Shown: in pieces, positions 1 to 6,637 of the stretch
Layout of the letters: each line of letters begins with the position of its first letter
Numbering within the stretch: the stretch's first letter is position 1
Virus record (IMG/VR): IMGVR_UViG_3300042923_000568
Location: 1-43,212 of that record
DNA from: a virus
Strand: one strand, 5' to 3'
Length of the DNA: 43,212 bases
The notes under the pieces: generated by a model
Database searches by the model: none
Told to the model about the DNA's origin: nothing
The model's input: the letters and a program-made list of their open reading frames with translations, nothing else
Translations under genes and position numbers: made by a program

Positions 1-914
1 CCGACTGGGGAAATCGCATCCTTAATTGTTGTATTTGTGGTTAAGTATCCGATTGTTTTTCCTGATAAGACAATGACCGGAGGCTTAGTTGCAAATTTAT
101 TAAATGCACTTTTATCTGAAAATTCACTTCCGTAATCACTAAATTCATTCCAGATACTTTTGTTAGAGTATCCACTTCCATAATCGCCAAATTCATTAAA
201 GACAGAATCACTATCAAAAGTATTAGAAGTGAGTTTGCCCAAAAATGTTTTTCCATCGTTAGAATATAGGGATGGAACTTCTTTCGCTACAGGTGCAGTA
301 GGTTGTGGTGTAGTCGGTGATGATTTAAGACCAGTGATTGTTGCGCTACTTAAAAATGCTTCAGAATTAATTTTACCTGACACATGCTCCTTAACTTTTT
401 CCATTGTATTAGATATCGATGCATTGTTTATATCAAAAAATCTAAAATAATTCGCATCAGTTAGAGCGGCTTTTTCCAATGAAGACGAGAACGTACTATT
501 GAATGATGCATCATCTTTCTCCATCATCCCATACGTGTAGTAAAATTGTATTTCTTTAAAATTTTCGCCATCAGAAACGTATGATATAAAATTAATTCCT
601 TTACTTTTAAGTTCCTTGGCCATGCTATTTAATGGTGCTTGTTGGTCAATATTTGAATTTTTGTTTGTCACATCTACACTATATGTATCTTGATTCCACT
701 GCACATTTGCTCCTAAAGATTCCGAAACTGCCCTTAGAGGAAGAAGTGTGCTGCCATTAATATTTTGAGCTGGTATCTCAGAAATGACTTCTTGTCCATT
801 TACTCTCACTTTCACGATCGGATTCCCATTGAAATCCCCATTAATACTCGATGCACTTACTGACCCCATAATTAACCCAAACATAAGTACGAAAGCCGAT
901 ACTCTCTTTAACAC
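1..914 (-). CDS. Copper amine oxidase N-terminal-like domain protein, partial (host flank)
   Basis: This gene runs off the left edge of the window, so only 304 N-terminal codons are visible. The start is GTG at 914-912, 5 bases after TTGGAGAGA. A hydrophobic stretch in the first 20 residues looks like a signal peptide, so the product is probably exported. Next comes the fold typical of copper-amine-oxidase N-terminal domains in Paenibacillaceae: a short beta segment, then LLPLRAVSESLGANV at about residues 60-74. The C-terminal visible part carries an imperfect repeat around FNEFGDYGSGYS and WNEFSDYGSEFS. Such domains are common in Bacillales surface proteins with varied roles, and no catalytic function can be assigned. 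It is AT-rich and unrelated in style to the phage genes, so I read it as host chromosome flanking the prophage. Confidence 0.8.
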   Translation of the reverse strand, partial: MLKRVSAFVLMFGLIMGSVSASSINGDFNGNPIVKVRVNGQEVISEIPAQNINGSTLLPLRAVSESLGANVQWNQDTYSVDVTNKNSNIDQQAPLNSMAKELKSKGINFISYVSDGENFKEIQFYYTYGMMEKDDASFNSTFSSSLEKAALTDANYFRFFDINNASISNTMEKVKEHVSGKINSEAFLSSATITGLKSSPTTPQPTAPVAKEVPSLYSNDGKTFLGKLTSNTFDSDSVFNEFGDYGSGYSNKSIWNEFSDYGSEFSDKSAFNKFATKPPVIVLSGKTIGYLTTNTTIKDAISPV

Positions 915-1249
915 AAATATCTCTCCAATGTTTTCCCCATCGGTTGGGGTATTTGCTCGAATTATGTCTAACCCAATTAATCCATAAAAGGGTCTCATTG
1001 TCTATATGTAATCCAAAAGTCTTGGTAATTTTCATTTGTAAGTTTTTTGTAAGGCCCATGAAAGTATAGTTGATAGTGCAATTGTCTAAAAATTGAGAAT
1101 AATTAGATAGTCACTATTCAAAATCTAACAATACGTGGTAACCTTTAGTAAAGCGATTACAAATGATTTGTAGTACGTTTAAAAGGAGGTGATAGTTTGA
1201 AATGATGTTATTGCAACTGTTATAATTTTATTCCGGCCGGAAGTTAAAC
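915..1249. other. Intergenic region containing the probable left prophage boundary
   Basis: No gene of convincing size lies in these 335 bases. The region is AT-rich. Its left part must hold the promoter of the minus-strand flank gene, but I cannot point to a clear -35/-10 pair. At 1180-1190 there is a near-perfect anti-16S match (AAAGGAGGTGAT) with only a 7-codon frame (1202-1225) behind it. The switch from host-type to phage genes occurs here, so attL is probably in this stretch. Serine integrases leave very short identities, and I could not fix the site. Confidence 0.4.
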
Positions 1250-1483
1250 CTAGTCTTCCGTCCCCTGATCCTCAACATCTTTCCAAAGATAAAGTTCGTC
1301 AATAGTGCAGTCCAAAATAGTTGCCCACTTTTTGGCCTTTGTTATTCCCAGTAACCTTACCATATTGACGTAATTTGAAACTTGTTGTTCGGTTTCTCCG
1401 GCTTTACCAGCAAACCAGCGTTGAGTTTTCTTTATTCTGCGGAGGTGTTGAGGGACCAGGCATTTGACCGGAATTGGATCCAT
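1250..1483 (-). CDS. Small helix-turn-helix protein (Xre/Cro-like)
   Basis: A 77-aa protein read leftward from ATG at 1483-1481. I chose this over the in-frame TTG two codons upstream because GAGGGGAT then sits 6 bases before the ATG. The middle (about residues 17-60) resembles a compact helix-turn-helix: an AGKAGETEQQVSNY segment followed by a second helix pair ending TIDELYLWKD, much like the end of Xre-family HTH domains. It is probably a DNA-binding accessory regulator of the lysogeny region. It lies divergently from the gene at 1589, and the SOS box at 1521-1534 is in the shared upstream region, so both may answer to DNA damage. It could instead be an excisionase-like directionality factor for the serine integrase, which lies close by in the circular phage map. 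The function is inferred from size and position. Confidence 0.6.
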   Translation of the reverse strand: MDPIPVKCLVPQHLRRIKKTQRWFAGKAGETEQQVSNYVNMVRLLGITKAKKWATILDCTIDELYLWKDVEDQGTED

Positions 1484-1511
1484 TGTCAAATCCCCTCAAC
1501 ATATTTTTTTA

Positions 1512-1540
1512 TTCAAAACGCGAACATATGTTCTTATAAT
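1512..1540 (+). promoter_or_regulatory. LexA (SOS) box inside a sigma-A promoter
   Basis: CGAACATATGTTCT at 1521-1534 fits the Bacillus LexA/DinR consensus CGAACRNRYGTTYC at all but the last base, and its core GAACATATGTTC is a perfect palindrome. It lies within the 17-bp spacer between TTCAAA (1512-1517) and TATAAT (1535-1540). LexA binding should therefore block a rightward promoter feeding the small gene at 1589. A minus-strand promoter for the 1250-1483 gene would also be affected. Confidence 0.75.
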
Positions 1541-1588
1541 TTGTAGTTTATGTTACAATCAACCTAGAGACGATGAGGCGGTGCATCT

Positions 1589-1780
1589 ATGGAGAAGAAG
1601 TTAATAATAATCAATCGTGACGTTCTTAATGAAATAGGAATCAGTATTGATGATCTTGTTTCTGTTATTGAAGAGAGTAATAGTAAGTCGAATATGTCTA
1701 GATCATTGCTTTGTGAGCTCCGTTGTCAAGAATCTTCTTCTACTTGTTCTTGGACCGAACAACGCGTACATATGAAATAA
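1589..1780 (+). CDS. SOS-controlled small protein converging on the repressor gene
   Basis: A 63-aa reading frame starting at ATG 1589, about 50 bases downstream of the LexA-boxed promoter. The only ribosome site is the weak GAGGCGGTG just upstream. The first 45 residues look like a genuine folded protein (VLNEIGISIDDLVSVIEESN). The tail overlaps the 3' end of the oppositely oriented repressor gene by 41 bases and looks less natural. I do not recognise the family. The LexA control and the antisense position suggest an induction role, either as an antirepressor peptide or through the transcript itself. This is inference, and a shorter or non-coding transcript remains possible. Confidence 0.5.
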   Translation: MEKKLIIINRDVLNEIGISIDDLVSVIEESNSKSNMSRSLLCELRCQESSSTCSWTEQRVHMK

Positions 1781-2108
1781 ACTCTTTTATTTGTTCCTCA
1801 GAAAGCTTCTGTCCATCGACGAAAATCTCATATTTCTTAGCGATATCGGCGTCAGCTAAATCTAATGCATCAAGCAAATTCTTTGCATCATCTGATATTA
1901 CTTGATTCAGGTTATTTGTTCTTCCTAACAAGTAGTCTACAGATACGTCGAAGAGATCAGCCATTTTTTGAAGCATCTCATGATCAGGTTCCCTCGTACC
2001 ATTCTCGTAGCCAGAATAAGTAGTTCTGGCAATCCCTAATTTTCCAGCAATTTCCTTCTGTGTTAGTTTTCTTGAACTCCTCAAATTTTCCAATCTACTC
2101 ACAAACAT
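1740..2108 (-). CDS. CI-like phage repressor, Xre family
   Basis: A 122-aa protein whose N-terminal 65 residues form a textbook Xre helix-turn-helix: LRSSRKLTQKEIAGKLGI, then TYSGYENGTREPD and a helix ending SVDYLLG. The C-terminal half is a short helical, acidic segment (about residues 70-122) resembling the oligomerisation tails of PBSX Xre-type repressors. There is no serine-lysine autopeptidase (S24) domain, so RecA-stimulated self-cleavage is not expected. The start is ATG 2108-2106, 6 bases after GGAGGTG. Upstream on the minus strand, TATAAT (about 2155-2150) lies one base from operator O1, which sits where the -35/-10 spacer would be. The repressor should therefore control its own promoter as well as the rightward promoter. 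The partner across the divergent region is the Cro-like protein at 2282. Confidence 0.85.
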   Translation of the reverse strand: MFVSRLENLRSSRKLTQKEIAGKLGIARTTYSGYENGTREPDHEMLQKMADLFDVSVDYLLGRTNNLNQVISDDAKNLLDALDLADADIAKKYEIFVDGQKLSEEQIKEFISYVRVVRSKNK

Positions 2109-2156
2109 ATAATCACCTCCATCCCCAAGACAAGAGGACTATGATATTTATTATAT

Positions 2157-2173
2157 CGACGCAAAATGAATCA
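2157..2173 (+). promoter_or_regulatory. Operator O1 (repressor promoter side)
   Basis: CGACGCAAAATGAATCA is the most diverged of four copies of a 17-bp imperfect inverted repeat with consensus TGACGCAAAACGAGTCA. Read on the minus strand it lies immediately upstream of TATAAT and occupies the spacer of the presumed repressor promoter. Its weaker match suggests lower affinity, fitting autoregulation of the repressor. Confidence 0.7.
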
Positions 2174-2207
2174 TAAAATAAAAGACTCAAATCTCGTCAG
2201 ATTGTTA

Positions 2208-2236
2208 TTGACATGACGCAAAACGAGTCATATAAT
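2208..2236 (+). promoter_or_regulatory. Rightward lytic promoter with operator O2 filling the spacer
   Basis: A perfect TTGACA (2208-2213) and perfect TATAAT (2231-2236) are separated by exactly 17 bases. Those 17 bases, TGACGCAAAACGAGTCA (2214-2230), are the consensus operator. Repressor bound here would exclude RNA polymerase directly. The promoter drives the Cro-like gene and the early operon. Confidence 0.88.
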
Positions 2237-2250
2237 ACAGTTATAAACAG

Positions 2251-2267
2251 AGACGCAAAACGCGTCA
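2251..2267 (+). promoter_or_regulatory. Operator O3 (early leader)
   Basis: AGACGCAAAACGCGTCA is the third operator copy. It lies 14 bases downstream of the -10 hexamer, between the rightward promoter and the GGAGGTG ribosome site of the Cro-like gene. It probably adds cooperative repression or Cro autoregulation. Confidence 0.7.
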
Positions 2268-2281
2268 TATGGAGGTGCGAA

Positions 2282-2509
2282 ATGAGACATTGGCTAGTTC
2301 AAATGCGTGATGCTAAAGGATATACGCAAAAGCAAGTTGCTGATCTAGCCGGAATATCGAGGAGTTATTATTCCGGAATCGAATTGGGAACAAGGAATGC
2401 TCCTGCTGCAACTGCTAAGAAAATTGCATCAGCACTAGGATTTGAATGGACAATTTTTTTTGCAAATGAAAGACGCAAAACGAGTCACAAACAACAAAAA
2501 CCAGCTTAA
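2282..2509 (+). CDS. Cro-like helix-turn-helix regulator
   Basis: A 75-aa Xre-type DNA-binding protein, first gene of the rightward early operon. I start it at ATG 2282, two bases after GGAGGTGCGA. Upstream in-frame starts would translate the promoter and operators and are not credible. The helix-turn-helix covers most of the protein: GYTQKQVADLAGISRSYYSGIELGTRNAPAATAKKIASAL in outline, ending in a short basic tail. By position it should compete with the repressor for the 17-bp operators. A fourth operator copy lies inside its own last codons (2471-2487), so its coding sequence doubles as regulatory DNA. The Rha/KilAC gene follows after 14 bases. Confidence 0.85.
   Translation: MRHWLVQMRDAKGYTQKQVADLAGISRSYYSGIELGTRNAPAATAKKIASALGFEWTIFFANERRKTSHKQQKPA
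2471..2487 (+). promoter_or_regulatory. Operator O4 inside the cro-like coding sequence
   Basis: AGACGCAAAACGAGTCA differs from O2 only at its first base. It lies within the last codons of the Cro-like gene, about 240 bases downstream of the rightward promoter. It could act as an auxiliary looping site or roadblock operator. Confidence 0.65.
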
Positions 2510-2523
2510 AAGGAGATGATCAC

Positions 2524-3255
2524 ATGAAACACGTCTTCATCCAACACAATCGCCCAGTTACAGATAGCTTATTGGTAGCTGAAACCTTCGGGAAACGTCA
2601 CGATAACGTGATCCGTGACATTAAAGAGTTGGAGTGTAGCTCTGAATTTTCACTCCTCAATTTTGAGGAGTCGAGCTACACCGCGGGAAATGGACAAAGT
2701 TACACAAAGTACCTAATCACCCAAGACGGATTTGCTTTCCTAGTAATGGGCTACACGGGAAAAGAAGCAGCTCGCTTCAAAGAAATGTACATCACCGAAT
2801 TTAACCGGATGCGCGACGAGCTGAACAAGCCGCAGATTGCTTTACCTCAAACCTACAAAGAAGCACTCGTCGCCCTTCTATCTAAAGTAGAAGAAAACGA
2901 ACACCTGCAGCACAAGATTGAAACGGACCGTCCCAAAGTCCTCTTCGCGGATTCAGTCGAAGTATCCAAGGATTCTATCCTGGTATCCGATATGGCTAAA
3001 ATGCTTCGACAAAATGGAATCATGATCGGCGGCATACGGTTGTTCCAATGGCTCCGTGAAAATGGATACCTGGTCAAATCCGGATCGGACTACAACATGC
3101 CGACACAACGATCGATGGAGCTCCAACTATTTGAAGTTAAAGTCGGGTCACGTAATGGATCGGACGGATCAGTCAAGATTACCAGAACGCCTAAGGTAAC
3201 CGGCAAAGGACAGATTTACTTCATTAATAAGTTCAAAAGCAAGTCGGCTTCATAA
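2524..3255 (+). CDS. Rha family regulator with KilAC antirepressor domain
   Basis: A 243-aa two-domain phage regulator. Residues 1-90 match the Rha family: early VTDSLLVAETFGKRHDNVIRDI, then TQDGFAFLVMGYTG and RFKEMYITEFNRM. Residues about 120-240 match the KilAC DNA-binding domain found at the C-terminus of phage antirepressors: DSILVSDMAKMLRQNG, then RLFQWLRENGYLV and a basic end. Such proteins typically modulate the lysis-lysogeny decision or early transcription. AAAGGAGATG precedes the ATG and the gene is 14 bases behind the Cro-like gene, so both belong to the same early transcript. The exact role here is inferred from the family. Confidence 0.88.
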   Translation: MKHVFIQHNRPVTDSLLVAETFGKRHDNVIRDIKELECSSEFSLLNFEESSYTAGNGQSYTKYLITQDGFAFLVMGYTGKEAARFKEMYITEFNRMRDELNKPQIALPQTYKEALVALLSKVEENEHLQHKIETDRPKVLFADSVEVSKDSILVSDMAKMLRQNGIMIGGIRLFQWLRENGYLVKSGSDYNMPTQRSMELQLFEVKVGSRNGSDGSVKITRTPKVTGKGQIYFINKFKSKSAS

Positions 3256-3304
3256 GAAACCACCCAAGCCCCACAGCATACCATAACCACAGGAGGGGAG
3301 CGAC

Positions 3305-3481
3305 ATGAGACGTGAACGCAAGCCAATGCGAATAGTCGAAGCCTTCATTACAGACGAATCAGGCGAAAAGATCGACATCCTACGCGGTGAACATCACGAA
3401 GGAGTATTCGTTAAGTGCAACATTTTTATGGCTGAGAGGCGAACGGGAAAAGAGTACGCACTCGACGAGGAAGCATCCTAA
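3305..3481 (+). CDS. Small conserved-style hypothetical protein
   Basis: A 58-aa charged protein preceded by GGAGGGGAGCG immediately before the ATG at 3305. No family is recognised. It ends in an acidic stretch (YALDEEAS). A 6-bp stem hairpin (AGCGCC/GGCGCT) follows the stop at once but lacks a T-run, so it may only attenuate transcription. Its place at the end of the switch region suggests a small early accessory gene. Confidence 0.65.
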   Translation: MRRERKPMRIVEAFITDESGEKIDILRGEHHEGVFVKCNIFMAERRTGKEYALDEEAS

Positions 3482-3514
3482 AGCGCCCTCTGGCGCTGAC
3501 CTAAAACCGGACAA

Positions 3515-3590
3515 GTCCACACATATCCACAACTTATCAACAAGATATCCACAATAAGCAATCATACCATATCCTACTAATTTACTAAAT
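3515..3590. other. Cluster of DnaA-box-like sequences, possible initiator or regulatory site
   Basis: Within 32 bases there are two copies of ATATCCACAA (3523-3532 and 3545-3554) and a TTATCAACA (3534-3542). Each is one mismatch from the DnaA box TTATCCACA. An AT-rich stretch (3555-3590) follows. The grouping resembles a DnaA binding cluster next to an unwinding element. It could instead be a host-controlled regulatory site. Confidence 0.4.
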
Positions 3591-3591
3591 A

Positions 3592-3650
3592 CCCGATATC
3601 GGCCCCCACTTCGTTAAGCGGATTCGGTCGAGTCGAAGAAGAGACGAAGG
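3592..3650 (-). repeat. Dispersed hairpin element copy 1 (minus orientation)
   Basis: Read on the minus strand it contains CGACTCGACCGAAT, then a small hairpin (CTT-AACG-AAG) and GGGGGCCGAT. It shares 27 of 33 positions with copy 4 (9688-9720). It lies just upstream of the ribosome site of the 3662 gene. Confidence 0.6.
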
Positions 3651-3661
3651 AGATCATTCGA

Positions 3662-4093
3662 ATGAACAAGTTACTGTATCGCACTACCGGAAGGTACTAC
3701 CTCGGGGATTCCTCGCAGCAAGCGCAATATGTTTTCCAACTTCGTGAAGATGCACCTAAAGAACTGAGTCGGTCTTTTCTGGTCAAGTTAGATGATGACA
3801 GCGATTTCTCAGGTAGCGCTCTAGATGTTGCCAGTGAATTAGAAGGGGTATTTGAAAAATATTGGATCAGCACGGCTTTGCCAAAAGTAAAAGAACTCAT
3901 TGAATATCTCGAAAAATGGTACGACAAGGACGAATACGACGCACTTATTGAAAAACGAGAAAAGCTTACTGAACAACTGAAAGAAGTGGAAAATCATTTA
4001 GCTACTTACGACCATGAGGAAATGGAGAATTGGAGGCCGGAGGGCGACGAGACGACCGAAATCGCCCAAGCATTCGAACCGGAAGGAGTCTGA
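3662..4093 (+). CDS. Hypothetical early protein with coiled-coil segment
   Basis: A 143-aa acidic protein, ATG at 3662 after GAAGGAGAT. Residues about 75-120 are rich in Lys/Glu with heptad-like leucines (LIEYLEKWYDKDEYDAL, LTEQLKEVENHL) and should form a coiled coil. The family is not recognised. It starts a run of closely packed genes (3662-5299) that overlap or nearly touch, so it is translated from the same early transcript. Confidence 0.7.
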   Translation: MNKLLYRTTGRYYLGDSSQQAQYVFQLREDAPKELSRSFLVKLDDDSDFSGSALDVASELEGVFEKYWISTALPKVKELIEYLEKWYDKDEYDALIEKREKLTEQLKEVENHLATYDHEEMENWRPEGDETTEIAQAFEPEGV

Positions 4094-4095
4094 CA

Positions 4096-4257
4096 ATGAA
4101 ACCCAAACCAAACGGAACCTGCCCCCACGATGGCACAAAGCTCGATCCAGAGACGGAATTCACTCCAAACTGGCTACAAATCAAACTCTACTGCACCAAA
4201 TGCGATTACGTAGCATCAGCTTGTATCCCATGGGAAGAGTTCGAGGAGGACGCATGA
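4096..4257 (+). CDS. Small zinc-ribbon protein
   Basis: A 53-aa protein starting at ATG 4096 after GGAAGGAG. It has CPHDGTKL near residue 9 and CTKCDYVA near residue 34, a pattern consistent with a single zinc-binding ribbon. Its stop overlaps the ATG of the next gene, implying translational coupling. Zinc ribbons this small are common in phage early regions and usually bind nucleic acid or protein; the role is unknown. Confidence 0.75.
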   Translation: MKPKPNGTCPHDGTKLDPETEFTPNWLQIKLYCTKCDYVASACIPWEEFEEDA

Positions 4258-4451
4258 GAGAAGAAGTCGAGAACCCGATCGTAAAGGAGCCGGCTCACCA
4301 GTTGAATATACCCTACCTCGATATCGTATCGGAACGCGAGAAGATGCCGCCAGGATTCGAAAAGTACATTGAAAAGTGGAAGGAGATGGAACGGCGTGAC
4401 ACAGCGCGAAAAACTGGCTCAATACCTCGAAACACAGGCGTATCACTGTAA
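4254..4451 (+). CDS. Small hypothetical early protein
   Basis: A 65-aa protein starting at ATG 4254, overlapping the previous stop by 4 bases. GAGGAGGACG lies immediately upstream. The first 45 residues look protein-like (NIPYLDIVSEREKMPPGFEKYIEKW). The last 20 overlap the next gene in another frame and look less constrained. No family is recognised. Confidence 0.6.
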   Translation: MREEVENPIVKEPAHQLNIPYLDIVSEREKMPPGFEKYIEKWKEMERRDTARKTGSIPRNTGVSL

Positions 4452-4620
4452 AGCCATAGCGGACAAGCTCCGCAACTGTGAAGACGTATCGTCTGACTAT
4501 TGGAAGATCGACGTATTCAACACAGTGGAATGGAACGCAGAAATGGCAGCGATTGAAGCGCAGGAACAGTTGCAGTATGAGCACAATCGAGCAATTGAGA
4601 TGGAGGCGAAAACGGCGTGA
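4396..4620 (+). CDS. Small helical hypothetical protein
   Basis: A 74-aa protein with GTG start at 4396, placed by AAGGAGAT eight bases upstream. It overlaps the end of the 4254 gene by 56 bases and its own stop overlaps the next GTG. The composition is acidic and helical (EKLAQYLETQAY, AEMAAIEAQEQL). No family is recognised. Confidence 0.65.
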   Translation: MTQREKLAQYLETQAYHCKAIADKLRNCEDVSSDYWKIDVFNTVEWNAEMAAIEAQEQLQYEHNRAIEMEAKTA

Positions 4621-5018
4621 GGGAAATCAAGTTTCGGCAATATGACGCTCTATACAAGGCGATGATTCAATGGGAACGCGATCCAAACGGGGAGTCAGAA
4701 GCCCATCAAAAAGGGGTCAAATCAGCGGTCGGAAGGTACGGATGGGATGCAATATTCAATAACTCAATCATGATGCAATACACCGGCCTAAAGGATCGTA
4801 ACGGCAAGGAGATTTATGAGGGGGATATCGTCCAAGAGCATCATGGCGGACTGGCATTTGAAGCGGATTTCTTCCAACTTAAAGTTGTTAAATGGGTTGC
4901 ATTTGGATTCATGCCGTTTCAGCGGGTAATTGGTGGAACAGCTCACGATTACGCAAATAATCTGAAAGAATACATCGTCATCGGCAACATCTACGAAAAC
5001 CCGGAGTTGATCGCATGA
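4617..5018 (+). CDS. YopX family protein
   Basis: A 133-aa protein with GTG start at 4617, overlapping the preceding stop. It has the YopX signature: N-terminal REIKFRQYD, central MQYTGLKDRNGKEIYEGDIV, and C-terminal VIGNIYENPELI. YopX proteins are frequent in Firmicutes phages and named after an SPbeta gene; they adopt a small beta-barrel fold and have no settled function. The length fits the family. The next gene overlaps its stop by 4 bases. Confidence 0.88.
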   Translation: MREIKFRQYDALYKAMIQWERDPNGESEAHQKGVKSAVGRYGWDAIFNNSIMMQYTGLKDRNGKEIYEGDIVQEHHGGLAFEADFFQLKVVKWVAFGFMPFQRVIGGTAHDYANNLKEYIVIGNIYENPELIA

Positions 5019-5170
5019 CCAACGCTGCAGCAATCGGATACGCCCTAATGGCTGCTAATGCGAGTTTGAAAATTAGCGGCGACAAGTTGGTACAACTGGA
5101 GTACGCAATCAAAGCCGCAATGGATCAGTACACCGAGGAAGAAGCCGAAGAATTCTATCGGAAGAATTGA
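5015..5170 (+). CDS. Small hypothetical protein
   Basis: A 51-aa protein starting at the ATG that overlaps the YopX stop. Its N-terminus is alanine-rich and weakly hydrophobic (AAAIGYALMAANASL), followed by an acidic helical tail (TEEEAEEFYRKN). It is too short and polar for a clear membrane segment. The family is not recognised; its reality is supported by the coupled start and dense packing. Confidence 0.6.
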   Translation: MTNAAAIGYALMAANASLKISGDKLVQLEYAIKAAMDQYTEEEAEEFYRKN

Positions 5171-5179
5171 GGTATCCCC

Positions 5180-5299
5180 ATGAGATGGGAAGAAGAAGCT
5201 CGTAACGGCGCGTTACTGGAGATCGCGAAGAAGTGGTCGAACAACAAGATTATGGTACGTAGGCTTCTGCTGGCAAGAAAAAAGACTCTACTCGTCTAG
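5180..5299 (+). CDS. Small basic hypothetical protein
   Basis: A 39-aa protein from ATG 5180 with GAGGTATCCCC just before it. It is acidic at the start (MRWEEEARNG) and basic at the end (MVRRLLLARKKTLL), forming one or two helices resembling a small helix-turn-helix half. No family is recognised. It closes the first packed block; an 80-base gap follows. Confidence 0.5.
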   Translation: MRWEEEARNGALLEIAKKWSNNKIMVRRLLLARKKTLLV

Positions 5300-5379
5300 C
5301 ACACGAAAGAGTCGGTTTAAGCCCCTGTTAAAGGCTGTTCTGTGTCCATTATACCACGAATTGAAACGGGTGAGTACCC

Positions 5380-5640
5380 ATGGAAACGAAAGTTAGACTT
5401 GCCCTGCAGCATATTGAATCAGGTTTGTTTCTCAGCTGGTCGCCGGACAATTACCCTCATACACGAAAGATCGATCAAGCCCGGCGATTCTACAGCATGG
5501 ACGAGCTTGCGACATTCCTTGAAGTTAGCCCATATAAACCGGATGAACCGGCAGCATACGAGATTGTATCGATAAAAATTACTTATGAGTTGGAGGTAAG
5601 CGAATATGAGCGAGACAAAGAACCTGTATCAAAAAATTAG
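5380..5640 (+). CDS. Hypothetical early protein
   Basis: An 86-aa protein starting at ATG 5380 after GGGTGAG. It has a mixed alpha/beta composition (LALQHIESGLFLSW, FYSMDELATFLEV) and no recognised motif. Its last 35 bases overlap the start of the ERF gene, so it is probably coupled to the recombination module. Confidence 0.7.
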   Translation: METKVRLALQHIESGLFLSWSPDNYPHTRKIDQARRFYSMDELATFLEVSPYKPDEPAAYEIVSIKITYELEVSEYERDKEPVSKN

Positions 5641-6232
5641 CCAAGTCATGCAAGACGTATCGTATCTGTCCAAAGACGACGATATCGCGTTCGGTAACAC
5701 GAAGTATAAGGCCATTTCGGAGGAAAAGGTAACGTCAACGCTCCGGGCCAGCCTGATTAAAAACGGACTTGTAATCATCCCATTCGAACAGGAAGCCGGA
5801 AAGGTCGGAAATATCAGCACGGTCAACACCAAGTACAAAATTATCGATATCAACACAGGTGATTTTGAGGTTCTTGCATCCAGCGGTGAAGGGGCAGACA
5901 CGCAAGATAAAGGCGTGGGAAAGGCCATGACGTACGCCTACAAATACATGTTACTTCGGACATTCGCAATCCCTACAGGTGAGGATCCAGACAAAATCAG
6001 CAGCGCCGAATTGGACGAGAAACAGCGCAAAGAAGAAGAACGGAAGGCGAAGGAAATCGAAACGGACGCAAAGTTATTTCCACAAGTGAAAGCCAAGTGG
6101 GAAGTTCTGGCCGGAAGCTTGGACGGTTTCGAAGAATGGCATGAAAAACAGAAAAAATCCGGACAAAGTAACGCCAATATGAATGAATTCCTCGCTAAGA
6201 AAGTGATGGAAAAGAAAAAGGAGAGTGCTTAA
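5606..6232 (+). CDS. erf: ERF-family single-strand annealing protein
   Basis: A 208-aa recombinase of the ERF superfamily (P22 Erf type), which anneals complementary single strands for phage recombination and replication. Visible family features are the N-terminal helix VMQDVSYLSKDDD, NTKYKAISEEKV, NTKYKIIDINTG, the key loop GADTQDKGVGKAMTYAYKYMLL at about residues 93-114 and FAIPTGEDPD. After residue 140 there is a charged linker and a small C-terminal domain. The ATG at 5606 follows GGAGGTAAGCGAAT. The SSB gene begins one base after its stop, and RusA lies further downstream, so the three form the phage recombination set. Confidence 0.9.
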   Translation: MSETKNLYQKISQVMQDVSYLSKDDDIAFGNTKYKAISEEKVTSTLRASLIKNGLVIIPFEQEAGKVGNISTVNTKYKIIDINTGDFEVLASSGEGADTQDKGVGKAMTYAYKYMLLRTFAIPTGEDPDKISSAELDEKQRKEEERKAKEIETDAKLFPQVKAKWEVLAGSLDGFEEWHEKQKKSGQSNANMNEFLAKKVMEKKKESA

Positions 6233-6628
6233 ATGAACGTCGCCGCATTGGTTGGAAGATTAACACGTGATCCGGAGCTCAGATATACACCGAATGGAAC
6301 GGCCACTTGCAGTTTTACGCTTGCTGTAGACAATCCCTTTGCTACTAAGGCAGATCAAAAGGCTGATTTCATCCCGATCGTTACATGGAAGCAAACGGCT
6401 GAGGCTTGCGCACAGTATCTCAAAAAGGGACGGTTGTGTTCAGTAGATGGACGGATTTCAACACGAAATTATGAGAAAGACGGACGCAAGGTGTATGTCA
6501 CGGAGATCATGGCAGCAAATGTGCGGTTTCTTGAGAAAACAGAAGGAACGCAGTCAAAGACAGATTCGGACCCATTCAAGGATGACGGCAAGCCTGTAGA
6601 CATATCCGATGATGATTTACCGTTCTAG
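6233..6628 (+). CDS. ssb: Single-stranded DNA-binding protein
   Basis: A 131-aa SSB with one OB-fold domain: [17 protein letters not shown] at residues 7-23, [24 protein letters not shown] and [18 protein letters not shown] short linker leads to the acidic tip DDDLPF, the conserved tail that recruits partner proteins. It starts directly after the ERF stop, with the ribosome site AAGGAGAG inside the ERF end. Its length is slightly below the bacterial norm of 150-180 because the linker is short, which is typical of phage SSBs. Confidence 0.95.
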   Translation: MNVAALVGRLTRDPELRYTPNGTATCSFTLAVDNPFATKADQKADFIPIVTWKQTAEACAQYLKKGRLCSVDGRISTRNYEKDGRKVYVTEIMAANVRFLEKTEGTQSKTDSDPFKDDGKPVDISDDDLPF

Positions 6629-6637
6629 GTGATGATT

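Noticed and set aside
2213-2281. Extended N-terminus for the Cro-like gene from the ATG at 2213
   Set aside because: It would translate the -10 hexamer and two operators; GGAGGTG directly before ATG 2282 decides the start.
5300-5379. Eighth copy of the dispersed hairpin element
   Set aside because: It has GTCGG and a GCCCC/GGC hairpin but lacks the CGACCGAAT core and the GGAGGCCGA end.
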